DNA of 64,000 bases from Thiorhodovibrio winogradskyi. GTDB lineage: Bacteria > Pseudomonadota > Gammaproteobacteria > Chromatiales > Chromatiaceae. The notes below the pieces were generated by a model. The model saw only the letters and a program-made list of their open reading frames with translations, had not been told where the DNA came from and made no database searches. The stretch lies in contig NZ_CP121472.1 in NCBI RefSeq assembly GCF_036208045.1, positions 5,157,531 to 5,221,530 of the forward strand. Direction: 5' to 3'. The position numbers and the translations under genes are program-made. Below are positions 7,112 to 15,876 of this stretch, one piece after another (position 1 is the first letter of the stretch; each line of letters starts with the position of its first letter).

Positions 7112-9802
7112 ATGAAATTCAATTATTCCGGACTGTCGGATGCCGAGGCGGAACGCGCGCGTCGCGAACACGGGTCAAACGCCGTTGCTAGCCAGGAGTC
7201 GGAAACCTTTTGGGACAAGCTGGTTGGAAACCTTAAGGACCCTATCATCATTATTTTGATCGTCGCCCTGCTGGTGACCGTTGTCCTGACCATCTTCGGC
7301 TACGCCGAGTGGTATGAAAGCGTCGGCATCGCCTTCGCGGTGGTCATCGCCACCTTTGTCGCCACCTGGTCGGAATACAGTAACGAACAGTCCTTCCAGC
7401 GCCTGCTGGAGGAAGCCTCGCTGATCCGGGTGAAGACCTTCCGCAATGGCCATCTGACCGAAATTCCCATCAACGATCTGGTCGTCGGCGATCATGTCCT
7501 GCTCCAGCCGGGCGACACCGTGCCGACCGATGGCCTGGTGGTCGCCGGTCATGCCGAGGTCGATGAAGCGGCCCTGACCGGCGAGTCCGAGCCGATCAAG
7601 AAAACCGCCCTGCCAGACGGGGCCGAGACCAGCGACGCCGAGGTCGCCGAGGAATATCGCCTAGCGCGCGCCGGGCTGCTGGTCGATGGCGAGTGCGTGA
7701 TGCGCGCCACCGCCGTGGGCGACAAGACCCGCTACGGGCAGACCATGAAGGAGCTGCTCAGCGCCGAGGATCGGCTCTCGCCCTTGCAGCATAAGCTCAG
7801 CGTGCTTGGCGGCCATATCTCGACCTTCGGCTATGTCGGCGCGAGCCTGATTTTCGTCGCCTTCATGTTCAACACCGTGTTTCTGCAAGGCGGGGGCATG
7901 GAGGCTTACATGGCGGCACACAGCGGCGGCGACATCGTCAAGGACGTGGTCACCGCCATGATTCTTGCCATTATCGTGATTGTGGTCGCGGTGCCCGAGG
8001 GCTTGCCGATGATGATCGCCATGGTGCTCGCCATCAACATGAAGAAGCTCCTGGCCGAGAAGGTGCTGGTGCGCAAGCTGCTCGGTATCGAGACCGCCGG
8101 CAGTCTCAACATGCTGTTCAGCGACAAGACCGGCACCCTGACCCAGGGCAAGCTTCAGGTCGGCGCCGTGGTCTCCGGCGGTGGCGAGCGCTTCGACCAG
8201 CTTGATGCCATCCCCATGCCGCTGCGCGACAGCCTGGGCTTCGCGCTCTGTCATAACACCAGCGCGGTGATCGACGCGAGCAATCCAAAGGATCCCAAGC
8301 TGGTCGGCGCCGATCGCACCGAGCAGGCCCTGCTGCGCTTCGTCACGCCCTACCTGGCAGCGGCCGGGGAGGTCGAGATCCTCGATCTGATCCCCTTCAA
8401 CAGCACGCGCAAGTTCTCGGCCTCCCAGGTCTCGGGTAAGCGCGATGTCACCCTGGTCAAGGGCGCGCCCGAGGTCATCCTCGCCAATTGCGACCACTGG
8501 CTCGACGCCAATGGCCAGGCCCAGCCACTGTCCGACCGTGGCGCCCTGGACCAGGCACTGAGCGAGCTGTCCGGGCGCGCCATGCGCCTGCTCGCCGTCG
8601 CCCAGACCGACACGCCCATCGACGGCTCCACCGAGCTGCCCCAGTCCCTGACCCTGATCGGGGTGTTCGGCATGCGCGACGAGCTGCGCCCGACCAGCCA
8701 TGCCTCGGTGAAGACCGCGCGCGAGGCCGGCATTCACGTGGTCATGATCACCGGGGACGCCAAGGACACGGCTCAGGCCATCGCCAAGGATGTCGGCCTG
8801 CTCGAGGACGACCCCAAGGCCCTGGTGCTGACCTCCGCTGAACTGAGCGCCATGAGCGATGCCGAGGTCAAACAGGCCCTGCCCCACCTCTACGTGGTGG
8901 CGCGCGCCTTCCCCACCGACAAGAGCCGTCTGGTCAAGCTCGCCAAGGAAGAGGGTCTGGTGATTGGCATGACCGGCGATGGCGTGAACGATGCCCCGGC
9001 GGTCAAGAACTCAGACGTCGGCTTCGCCATGGGCAGCGGCACCGAAATGACCAAGGAATCGGGCGACATCGTCATCCTTGATGATAACTTCTCCTCCCTG
9101 ACCAAGGCGGTGCTCTATGGGCGCACTTTGTTCAAGTCCATCCGCAAGTTCCTGGTGTTCCAGCTCACGGTGAATGTCTCCGCCATCCTGGTGGTTTTCG
9201 TCGGGCAGTTCTTCGGCTTCGACCTGCCGCTAACCATGACCCAGCTGCTGTGGCTGAACATCATCATGGATACCCTGGCGGGCCTGGCCTTTGCTGGCGA
9301 GGCGGCGCTCGCGCGCTACATGCGGGAGAAACCACTGCGCCGCGACGAGCCGCTGATCAATGCCGATATGTGGTCGTCCATCCTGATCAACGGCGGTTTC
9401 ATCGCGGCACTCAGCATGGTCTTCCTGACCAGCTCGGTGACCCAGGGTTGGTTCTCCGGCGGCTTTGACATCGGCAGCCCCGAGGCCGAGGCCAAGTTCC
9501 TGACCGCCTTCTTTGCGTTCTTTGTCTTCGCGCAGGTGTTCAACACCTTCAATGCCCGTACCCAGGGTCTGAACCTCACCGAGCATCTGCTCGATAATCG
9601 GCTGTTTAGCCTGATCATCCCGGGCATCATGATTATCCAGGTGTTCTTCATCAGCTTCGGCGGTGAGATCCTGCGCACCGTTGGCCTGTCCTTCACCGAA
9701 TGGCTGCTGGTGCTCACGCTCGCGGCGATCATTATCCCGGTGGACCTGCTGCGCAAGGTGATGCGCAACCGGCTGTTCGGCGACCCCGTCAAAGTCAGCT
9801 AA
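7112..9802 (+). CDS. Calcium-type (P2) cation-transporting P-type ATPase
   Basis: 896 aa inner-membrane pump. The N-terminal cation-ATPase domain is followed by the A domain with DEAALTGESEP (TGES loop, about 150-160), the ion-site helix VPEGLPMMIAMVLAI, the phosphorylated aspartate in SDKTGTLTQG (D338), MITGDAKDT and the hinge MTGDGVNDAPAVK. There are about ten membrane segments, and the length matches PMCA/SERCA-like bacterial pumps. The ATG follows GAGGAA by 8 bases. Such pumps recur beside calcium-binding TerD genes, so calcium export or homeostasis tied to the Ter response is likely, but the ion is inferred. It is divergent from the left Ter arm and followed by a hairpin and a REP-like palindrome. 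Confidence 0.9.
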   Translation: MKFNYSGLSDAEAERARREHGSNAVASQESETFWDKLVGNLKDPIIIILIVALLVTVVLTIFGYAEWYESVGIAFAVVIATFVATWSEYSNEQSFQRLLEEASLIRVKTFRNGHLTEIPINDLVVGDHVLLQPGDTVPTDGLVVAGHAEVDEAALTGESEPIKKTALPDGAETSDAEVAEEYRLARAGLLVDGECVMRATAVGDKTRYGQTMKELLSAEDRLSPLQHKLSVLGGHISTFGYVGASLIFVAFMFNTVFLQGGGMEAYMAAHSGGDIVKDVVTAMILAIIVIVVAVPEGLPMMIAMVLAINMKKLLAEKVLVRKLLGIETAGSLNMLFSDKTGTLTQGKLQVGAVVSGGGERFDQLDAIPMPLRDSLGFALCHNTSAVIDASNPKDPKLVGADRTEQALLRFVTPYLAAAGEVEILDLIPFNSTRKFSASQVSGKRDVTLVKGAPEVILANCDHWLDANGQAQPLSDRGALDQALSELSGRAMRLLAVAQTDTPIDGSTELPQSLTLIGVFGMRDELRPTSHASVKTAREAGIHVVMITGDAKDTAQAIAKDVGLLEDDPKALVLTSAELSAMSDAEVKQALPHLYVVARAFPTDKSRLVKLAKEEGLVIGMTGDGVNDAPAVKNSDVGFAMGSGTEMTKESGDIVILDDNFSSLTKAVLYGRTLFKSIRKFLVFQLTVNVSAILVVFVGQFFGFDLPLTMTQLLWLNIIMDTLAGLAFAGEAALARYMREKPLRRDEPLINADMWSSILINGGFIAALSMVFLTSSVTQGWFSGGFDIGSPEAEAKFLTAFFAFFVFAQVFNTFNARTQGLNLTEHLLDNRLFSLIIPGIMIIQVFFISFGGEILRTVGLSFTEWLLVLTLAAIIIPVDLLRKVMRNRLFGDPVKVS

Positions 9803-9814
9803 CAGCCGCACCCA

Positions 9815-9830
9815 ACCCGCGTCAGCGGGT
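9815..9830 (+). terminator. Short hairpin after the P-type ATPase gene
   Basis: ACCCGC-gtca-GCGGGT, six GC-rich base pairs with a four-base loop, 12 bases after the stop codon. There is no run of T behind it, so it may not terminate well without Rho or the following REP element. Confidence 0.4.
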
Positions 9831-9838
9831 AAAGGCAA

Positions 9839-9882
9839 GCGTGGGAGCGACCTGCGCCGCGGCGCAAGCGCCGCTCCCACGC
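9839..9882. repeat. REP-like palindrome
   Basis: GCGTGGGAGCG (9839-9849) and CGCTCCCACGC (9872-9882) are perfect inverted arms of 11 bases. Inside them is the 12-base palindrome GCGCCGCGGCGC (9854-9865). The GTGGGAGCGACC start resembles the short extragenic palindromes of pseudomonads and related bacteria. It lies between the P-type ATPase and the TerB-like gene. Confidence 0.75.
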
Positions 9883-10004
9883 ATCTCCAGCCGAACGAGA
9901 GACCCAAGAACTGAGTTGTCCCATTTTGAATAGCATCGACCAAGACCGCTGGTCGTGGCGGTTTGGTCCAAGCAGACCGGTCCAAGCAAAAGGAGACCAA
10001 ACAG

Positions 10005-10706
10005 ATGGCAAACCAATGGCAACAGCGGGGCGAAGGCTTTATCAATGCCGGCATGGACTTCGTCGCCGGCGCCGGCACGGCATTCAAGGGACTGGGCGGA
10101 CGCATCAAACGCGGGAGATACAAGAACTTCATTGAGGCCTTCTGCGCCGTCGCCGGCGACGTGGCCTCGCGCAATGGGCGCTTCCTGCCCGATGAGATCG
10201 CCGGACTCAAGCGCTTCCTGATCGAGAATCACGACGATCCCGTCTTCAGCAGCTACAGCTCGGCGGAGCTGCTCGAAAAGATCAAGGACTATGCCATTGC
10301 CGCCTTTCTCGGCGATGACGAGAAAACCCTTCGCGCCTTGCGCGGCATCGAATCCGGCAGCGATGAGGCCAAGATGGTCATCTTTGGCGCCCTGGCCATC
10401 GCCTTCAGCGACGGCGAATGCGACCGCAACGAAGCCTCGGCCATTTTGGATTATTCCCACCGTCTCGGCGTCGATCCGCACCAGCTCACCGCCGAGCATG
10501 GTCTGCAACTGCCAGCCTTGGAGCTGAAACAAGTCTCCCCGCCGGCGCTGCCATCCCAGACGCCATCCGCGCCCGCCGCGCATGCAACCCAATCATCCGG
10601 CCAATCATCCGGCCAGCCGCTATGTAAACGCTGCTATGCCTTCCTCCAAGCTGGCAACGCCCAATGCGACTGCGGTCGGGTGTTCGGCGATGATTACGCA
10701 GTCTAA
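10005..10706 (+). CDS. TerB-like protein with C-terminal zinc ribbon
   Basis: 233 aa from the ATG at 10005, which has AGGAG 10 bases upstream; the frame opens earlier (9963) without a site. Residues about 35-165 are helical and TerB-like, with FCAVAGDVASRNGRFLPDE and AIAFSDGECDRNEA as the two acidic repeats. A Pro/Ala/Ser linker leads to CKRCYAFLQAGNAQCDCG, a four-cysteine ribbon in the last 25 residues. It starts the plus-strand Ter arm and precedes the VWA genes. Ribbon-tailed members of this cluster (see 13101 and 15877) may share a partner or RNA/protein target. Confidence 0.7.
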   Translation: MANQWQQRGEGFINAGMDFVAGAGTAFKGLGGRIKRGRYKNFIEAFCAVAGDVASRNGRFLPDEIAGLKRFLIENHDDPVFSSYSSAELLEKIKDYAIAAFLGDDEKTLRALRGIESGSDEAKMVIFGALAIAFSDGECDRNEASAILDYSHRLGVDPHQLTAEHGLQLPALELKQVSPPALPSQTPSAPAAHATQSSGQSSGQPLCKRCYAFLQAGNAQCDCGRVFGDDYAV

Positions 10707-10911
10707 CAATTGAACCCAAGGTGCAAACAGCGACCCACGCAAAGCCAGTCATTGATCGATATCCCGGCTAAGACCTACGACCTGGCAGGACAGCGCTATC
10801 ATCTCAATGTGATGGTCTGCGACAATCCAGCCTGCCACTGACGCGAGATTCGTGTGCGTCTATCACCGGAAACCGGCGACACGGATCCGAGGATCATGGG
10901 AGCGAATTGAC

Positions 10912-11550
10912 ATGAGAAGACTTCCCGTCTACCTGCTGCTCGACACCTCCGGCTCCATGAGCGGCGAGCCGATTGAAGCGGTCAAAAACGGCGTGCAACT
11001 GTTGGTTTCGACGCTGCGCCAAGACCCCTACGCGCTGGAAACCGCCTATCTGTCGGTGCTGACCTTCGACAGCTCGGCGCGTCAGGCGGTCCCCCTGACC
11101 GAGCTGGTCAGTTTTCAGCCGCCCGTGCTCAAGGCCAGCGGCACCACCGCGCTCGGCGAGGTATTGGCGCTGCTCGCCGACTGCATCGAGCGCGAAGTCG
11201 CCCGCACCACGGCGGAGACCAAGGGCGACTGGAAGCCACTGGTGTTCATCATGACCGATGGCGCGCCGACCGACGACTGGCGCCAGGGACTCGATCGGCT
11301 CAAACAGGCGCGCGTCGGCATTCTGGTCGCCTGCGCCGCCGGTCAGGGCGCCGACACCGAGATCCTCAAGCAGATCACCGAGACCGTGGTCCGACTCGAC
11401 ACCGCCGATGCCAGCACCATCGCCGCCTTCTTCAAATGGGTCTCGGCCTCGGTGGCAACCGGCAGCCAGAAGGTCGATCAGGGCCAGAAGGAGGTTGACG
11501 GTCTCGCCGATCTACCACCGCCGCCGCCCGAGGTGAATCTGGTGTTGTAA
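10912..11550 (+). CDS. VWA-domain protein, TerY type
   Basis: 212 aa from the ATG at 10912 (GGGAG 11 bases upstream); the frame reaches back to 10852 but the protein is expected to start MRRLPVYLLLDTSGSM. It is a single von Willebrand A domain: the MIDAS motif DTSGSMS, the distal Thr/Asp of FIIMTDGAPTDDW, and the end FFKWVSASV shared with the other two VWA proteins here. TerY proteins pair with a PP2C phosphatase and a kinase, both encoded downstream. The C-terminus has a poly-Pro PPPPPEVNLVL tail also seen in the protein at 12266. Metal-dependent protein-binding subunit, cytosolic. Confidence 0.85.
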   Translation: MRRLPVYLLLDTSGSMSGEPIEAVKNGVQLLVSTLRQDPYALETAYLSVLTFDSSARQAVPLTELVSFQPPVLKASGTTALGEVLALLADCIEREVARTTAETKGDWKPLVFIMTDGAPTDDWRQGLDRLKQARVGILVACAAGQGADTEILKQITETVVRLDTADASTIAAFFKWVSASVATGSQKVDQGQKEVDGLADLPPPPPEVNLVL

Positions 11551-11593
11551 ACACAAAGCATCCTTCAGCCGCATCTTTCAGGAGACCTCGCCC

Positions 11594-12241
11594 ATGGGCG
11601 TCAGACTCGAAAAAGGTCAGGGTGTCAGCCTGGAAAAGAGCCACCACGACCTGTCCCAGGTGACCATCGGCTTGGGTTGGGATGTCAACCCCAACACCGG
11701 CCTGCTCGCCAAGCGCGGCGGGGCGAGCTCCACGGACTATGATCTGGACGTGATCGCTTTCCTGTGCGGCGCGGATGGCAAGGTGAAGGATCTCGGCTGG
11801 GACAAAGCAGGCAAGGCCACCCTGGTCAACAGCGACGTGGTGCACTTTAATAACATGAAACACCGCAGCGGTTGCGTTTGGATGACCGGGGATGATCGCA
11901 CTGGAGCCGGCGGCGGGGACGGGGACGACGAACAAATCATCGTGCGGCTCAATGACCTGCCCGCCGCGTTCGCGAAACTGGTCTTCGTGGTGCAGATCTA
12001 CAAGGGCCGTGAGCACGGGCAGACCTTCGGCGAAGTGCGCAATGCCTATATCCGCGCCAGCGATGCCCGCGGCCAGGAGATGGCGCGCTTCGATCTCTCG
12101 GGCGGAGAGGCTTATCAGGATTGCCGCTCCCTGCTGTTCGCCGAACTCGAATGCAATCCCGGCGGCGGCTGGACCTTCCGCGCCATTGGCACGCCCTCGC
12201 CCTCGGATAACTTCGTGGACTGGCTCAAGCAATACCTTTAA
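11594..12241 (+). CDS. TerD-family protein
   Basis: 215 aa. It has the MGVRLEKGQGVSLEK start, DYDLDVIAFL acidic site, DDRTGAGGGDGDDEQ loop and MARFDLSGGEAYQDC towards the end. It is divergent from the left-arm TerD proteins, with an insert near residue 40 and a longer C-terminus. A GGAGA site lies 8 bases before the ATG. It sits between two VWA genes, so it is probably the TerD partner of the TerY-phosphatase-kinase module. Confidence 0.9.
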   Translation: MGVRLEKGQGVSLEKSHHDLSQVTIGLGWDVNPNTGLLAKRGGASSTDYDLDVIAFLCGADGKVKDLGWDKAGKATLVNSDVVHFNNMKHRSGCVWMTGDDRTGAGGGDGDDEQIIVRLNDLPAAFAKLVFVVQIYKGREHGQTFGEVRNAYIRASDARGQEMARFDLSGGEAYQDCRSLLFAELECNPGGGWTFRAIGTPSPSDNFVDWLKQYL

Positions 12242-12265
12242 ACGGCGCATCCAAGGGAGACCCGC

Positions 12266-12907
12266 ATGAGCGTGAGACGACTGCCTGTTTACATCCTGCT
12301 CGACACCTCCGGGTCCATGCGCGGCGAGCCCATTCATTCGGTCAATGTCGGGCTGCAAGCCATGCTCGCCGCGCTGCGCCAGGATCCTTACGCGCTGGAG
12401 ACCGTGCATCTGTCGATCATCACCTTCGATATCGAGGCGCGTGAGTATCTGCCCCTCACGCCACTTGACGAGGTGCGTCTTGGCGAAATCCAGACACCTC
12501 AATCGGGCGCGACCTTTCTCGGCGCCGCGCTGGAACTGCTGGTCAAACTGGTTGATCGCGACCTGCGCAAAAGCACCGACGAGGCCAAGGGCGACTGGCG
12601 CCCGCTGTTGTTCGTGATGACCGACGGCAGCCCCTCGGACCTGCTCGCCTACCGCGAGGCCATCGCCAAGGTCAAACGCCGCCCCTTCGGCTCCATCGTC
12701 GCCTGCGCCGCTGGCCCCAAGGCCAAGACCGAGCTGCTGCGCGAACTGACCGACCGCGTGGTGCTGCTTGAAACCCTGGACGCCGCCGCCTTCTCCGGCT
12801 TCTTCAAATGGGTGTCGGCCAGCGTCGCGGTTGGCTCCAGCAGCGCCGGCCTGGAGCAGTCCGTCACCCTGCCGCCACCGCCCGCCGAGGTGCAACTGGT
12901 GCTCTAG
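12266..12907 (+). CDS. VWA-domain protein, TerY type
   Basis: 213 aa, a close paralogue of the protein at 10912. MIDAS DTSGSMRGEP is near the start, FVMTDGSPSD in the middle, and SGFFKWVSASVAVG followed by PPPPAEVQLVL at the end. GGGAGA lies upstream of the ATG, and 24 bases separate it from the upstream terD. Two near-copies flanking a terD gene suggest a tandem duplication of a VWA-TerD unit. Confidence 0.85.
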   Translation: MSVRRLPVYILLDTSGSMRGEPIHSVNVGLQAMLAALRQDPYALETVHLSIITFDIEAREYLPLTPLDEVRLGEIQTPQSGATFLGAALELLVKLVDRDLRKSTDEAKGDWRPLLFVMTDGSPSDLLAYREAIAKVKRRPFGSIVACAAGPKAKTELLRELTDRVVLLETLDAAAFSGFFKWVSASVAVGSSSAGLEQSVTLPPPPAEVQLVL

Positions 12908-12996
12908 ACAGATGACAAGGAACAAACAAAATTCCAGGCCACTCTGACCTTTGGTGGAAGCTTACCGCTTGCATTTTTTGGTTTGCTGGTTATTCC

Positions 12997-13070
12997 TAGG
13001 GTGGATAAGCACAGCGCATCCGGCATGACCGGCGTTTTGGTGGATGCGCCCTTCGGGCTTATCCACCCTA
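12997..13070. repeat. Palindromic intergenic element (REP/cruciform type)
   Basis: TAGGGTGGATAAGC (12997-13010) is the exact reverse complement of 13057-13070, and an inner pair GCGCATCC (13014-13021)/GGATGCGC (13042-13049) nests inside. Similar GGTGGATAAGC...GCGCATCCACC units are common extragenic palindromes in gammaproteobacteria. It lies in the 193-base gap before the third VWA gene and could act as a transcript processing or attenuation hairpin. Confidence 0.8.
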
Positions 13071-13100
13071 CCCACTACCCACTCCAACGAGGTCACCGCC

Positions 13101-14150
13101 ATGCGCCGACTCCCCGTCTTCTTCGTGCTCGACTGCTCGGAATCCATGGTGGGCGAGAATCTGCGCAAGATGGAACAGGGGCTGCAATCCATCGTGACCG
13201 CGCTGCGCGGAGATCCCCATGCGCTGGAAACCGTCTATCTCTCGGTGATCGCCTTCGCCGGCGTGGCGCGCACCATTGTGCCCTTGATCGAGCTGATGGA
13301 TTTCTACCCGCCGCGCTTGCCGCTCGGCGGCGGCACCAGCCTCGGCGCCGCGCTCGACACCCTGATGCACGAAATCGACCGCCAGGTGGTGCGCACCACG
13401 GCGGACGCCAAGGGCGACTGGAAACCCATTGTGTTTCTCATGACCGACGGCCACCCGACCGATGATCCCCAAGCAGCCATCGACCGCTGGCGCCAGACCC
13501 ATGCCCGCGCCGCGCAACTGGTCGCGGTCGGCATGGGGAGCCAGACTGATTTCAGTGCGCTGGCGCGTCTGACCGACCAGGTGCTGCTGTTCGAGGACTC
13601 ACGCCCCGGCGACTTCAAACGTCTGATCGACTGGGTCAGCGCCTCGGTAGTGGCGCGCAGCCAGCGCCTGGGCGAACCAAATGAACTCAGCCTGACGAAA
13701 TCCTTCGATGAGCGCGTGCTCAGCCTGGTCAAGGATGCACCGACAACGCACGCGGACGACAACTGCGTGGTGCTGGTCGGGCGCTGCCAAAAGCACCGCC
13801 GTCCCTACCTGATTAAATACGAGCGCGAAGAGCGCGCCCTGAGCACGGTTGAATTCAACCTGCCGCTGTCCAGCTACCAGCTCGCCGGTTGCTACCCGCT
13901 CGATGAGAGCTATTTCGACTGGTCGGACCCGCGCACCAGCAGCCTGAAAGTCAACACCGCCGAACTCATGGGCGCCCCCGGCTGCCCGCACTGCGGCAAC
14001 GCCACCGCCTTCGCTGTCTGCGGCTGCGGCAAGCTGCTGTGCCTGAACGGACCGGGCGAGGCCATCTGCCCCTGGTGTGAAAAAACCGTCGCCTTCGCGC
14101 CCGGCGCCAGCGACGCGGGCGGCTTTGATGTCGGGCGGAGTCAGGGATGA
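13101..14150 (+). CDS. TerY-type VWA protein with C-terminal zinc-ribbon domain
   Basis: 349 aa from the ATG at 13101 (GAGG 10 bases upstream), which gives MRRLPVFFVLDCSESM. In the MIDAS motif Cys replaces Thr (DCSES); FLMTDGHPTDD follows. Beyond the VWA domain (about 1-200) a unique C-terminal region contains CPHCGNATAFAVCGCGK and CPWCEKTV, two Cys pairs each, as in TerY-C ribbons. The stop overlaps the PP2C gene start by four bases (ATGA), so VWA-ribbon protein and phosphatase are translationally coupled. Confidence 0.87.
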   Translation: MRRLPVFFVLDCSESMVGENLRKMEQGLQSIVTALRGDPHALETVYLSVIAFAGVARTIVPLIELMDFYPPRLPLGGGTSLGAALDTLMHEIDRQVVRTTADAKGDWKPIVFLMTDGHPTDDPQAAIDRWRQTHARAAQLVAVGMGSQTDFSALARLTDQVLLFEDSRPGDFKRLIDWVSASVVARSQRLGEPNELSLTKSFDERVLSLVKDAPTTHADDNCVVLVGRCQKHRRPYLIKYEREERALSTVEFNLPLSSYQLAGCYPLDESYFDWSDPRTSSLKVNTAELMGAPGCPHCGNATAFAVCGCGKLLCLNGPGEAICPWCEKTVAFAPGASDAGGFDVGRSQG

Positions 14151-15862
14151 CTGAGCGCCGCGCGCCGATCAAGGTCGATTCGGTCAAGGTCAATCCGGTC
14201 AAGGTCGATCCGGGGCGGCGTAAGCGCCTTGAGGTCGATGTCGAGCGACTGGTGAAGGGTCTGTTCCAGGGCGAGCGCGTCCCCCTGTTCGACCGTGGCG
14301 AGATTCGCCGCGAGGAAATCGAAGCCTTCGCCCGCGGCGACGATGTGTTCGATGCCTGCTTTCGTTTCGTGCGCGCGATGGACGATGCCTGGCAGGCGCG
14401 ACATCCCGGTCAAAGCCTGTGGGTATCAAAAGCGGCCCGCGCCGGCACGCAAGCAACCCGCCCCGCGCCAAACGAATCCGCATCAACCGAACCTGCACCA
14501 ACCGAACCCAAGACCATGATGGCTGAACCCAATCCCATGGAATCCGTGCCTGACAGCGAGCCCCAGGCCGCGCCGACGCCGCCATCCGCTCCCGTGCCTG
14601 GACCTGAACCCGAGCCGCCGATCCAGCCACCATCTCAACCAGCAGCTCGCCAGACGCCCAAGCAACCCCCAGGGCAACAGCAACCAGCGCACGCCACCTT
14701 TTTCCTGCCCAACGCCAAAGTCGGTGTAGCCTATGCCGCCGCGATTGAAGGTCAGGACATCAAGGGTGAGCCGGTTGAGATTCGCGACCTGCGCCTGCCC
14801 GACGAACTGGGTCTGACATTCGATGCCCAGACCAGCGAGATCCGGGGAACGCCACGCACCGCCGGCGACCATCGCCTGGCAGTCTCCTGGGGCAGAGTCG
14901 CGGGTACCAGCTATTCGGGAGACTGCCTGCTGATCGTCAATCCCGACCCCAAAAGCCTGTGGAAAATCATCGAGCCGCCCACCGATGCCCTCTATCCCAA
15001 GCCGCACACCGACTGCCAGCGCATCGAGAGCGCCAGCGGCGTCCAGCTCATCGCCGCCAGTCGCCGCGGGCGCTCTCACGAACACCAGGGCAGCTTCCGC
15101 GACGATGACGCCTTCATTCAGGCCGACATCGGCGCCGGCTGGCAGGTGCTGATGGTTGCCGATGGCGCCGGCAGCGCCAAATTCTCGCGCGAAGGCTCCC
15201 GGCTCGCCTGCACCGCCATGGCCGAAACGCTTGCCGATGCCCTCGCTGGCGATCAAGGCGCCCAGCTCGCCGGGGAAGTTGCCGCCTGGTCGGCTGACGC
15301 GCGGACAGCCACCCAGTCCCTGGGTACCGCCTTCCACTATTTGTTCCATCAGGCCGCTACATCGGCGGTGCAGGCCATCGCGCACGAAGCCGAGCGCCAG
15401 GGCGCCCGAGCGCGGGACTACGCCACCACATTGCTCGCCGCCGTTGCCAAACCCCAGGACGATGGCCTGTTCCTGACTTCCTTCTGGATGGGCGATGGCG
15501 CCATTGCTGTCTATGGCCCGACTGGCAAGCTGCGCCTGATGGGCAAGCCGGATAGTGGCGAATTCGCCGGCCAAACGCGCTTTCTCGACAATGCCGCCCT
15601 GACCGACAGCGGTTTCGCCAAGCGCATCGGCATCGGCTACTTTCAGGAGATCGGGGCCGTACTGCTGATGACCGACGGCGTCTCCGATCCGCGCTTCGAG
15701 ACTGATAATGGTCTGGAAGACCCGACACGCTGGGACGCCCTGTGGCGGGAACTCAGCCCCATCCTTGAGTCCGAGGCTCCCGAGCGCGGGCTGCTCGACT
15801 GGCTCGGCTTCTTCTCCCCCGGTCATCACGATGACCGCAGCATCGCGATCCTGCGCGCCTGA
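14147..15862 (+). CDS. PP2C-type Ser/Thr protein phosphatase of the TerY-P triad
   Basis: 571 aa. The N-terminus has a short VDSVK/VNPVK repeat (15-base DNA unit at 14171-14211), then a helical region, a long Pro/Glu/Gln-rich linker (about 105-185), an Ig-like He_PIG domain (FFLPNAKVGVAYAAAIEG to RGTPRTAGDHRLAV, about 188-250) and the PP2C domain (about 290-571). PP2C metal motifs are visible: MVADGAGSAKF, FWMGDGAIA and LLMTDGVSDP. It overlaps the VWA gene upstream by 4 bases and is followed after 14 bases by the kinase gene. It probably reverses phosphorylation by that kinase. Confidence 0.88.
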   Translation: MTERRAPIKVDSVKVNPVKVDPGRRKRLEVDVERLVKGLFQGERVPLFDRGEIRREEIEAFARGDDVFDACFRFVRAMDDAWQARHPGQSLWVSKAARAGTQATRPAPNESASTEPAPTEPKTMMAEPNPMESVPDSEPQAAPTPPSAPVPGPEPEPPIQPPSQPAARQTPKQPPGQQQPAHATFFLPNAKVGVAYAAAIEGQDIKGEPVEIRDLRLPDELGLTFDAQTSEIRGTPRTAGDHRLAVSWGRVAGTSYSGDCLLIVNPDPKSLWKIIEPPTDALYPKPHTDCQRIESASGVQLIAASRRGRSHEHQGSFRDDDAFIQADIGAGWQVLMVADGAGSAKFSREGSRLACTAMAETLADALAGDQGAQLAGEVAAWSADARTATQSLGTAFHYLFHQAATSAVQAIAHEAERQGARARDYATTLLAAVAKPQDDGLFLTSFWMGDGAIAVYGPTGKLRLMGKPDSGEFAGQTRFLDNAALTDSGFAKRIGIGYFQEIGAVLLMTDGVSDPRFETDNGLEDPTRWDALWRELSPILESEAPERGLLDWLGFFSPGHHDDRSIAILRA

Positions 15863-15876
15863 CACGGAGAGCACCC

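Noticed and set aside
10752-10841. A 29-residue frame ending in CDNPACH between the TerB-like and VWA genes
   Set aside because: TTG start without a ribosome-binding site and too short to support; it may be a fragment.
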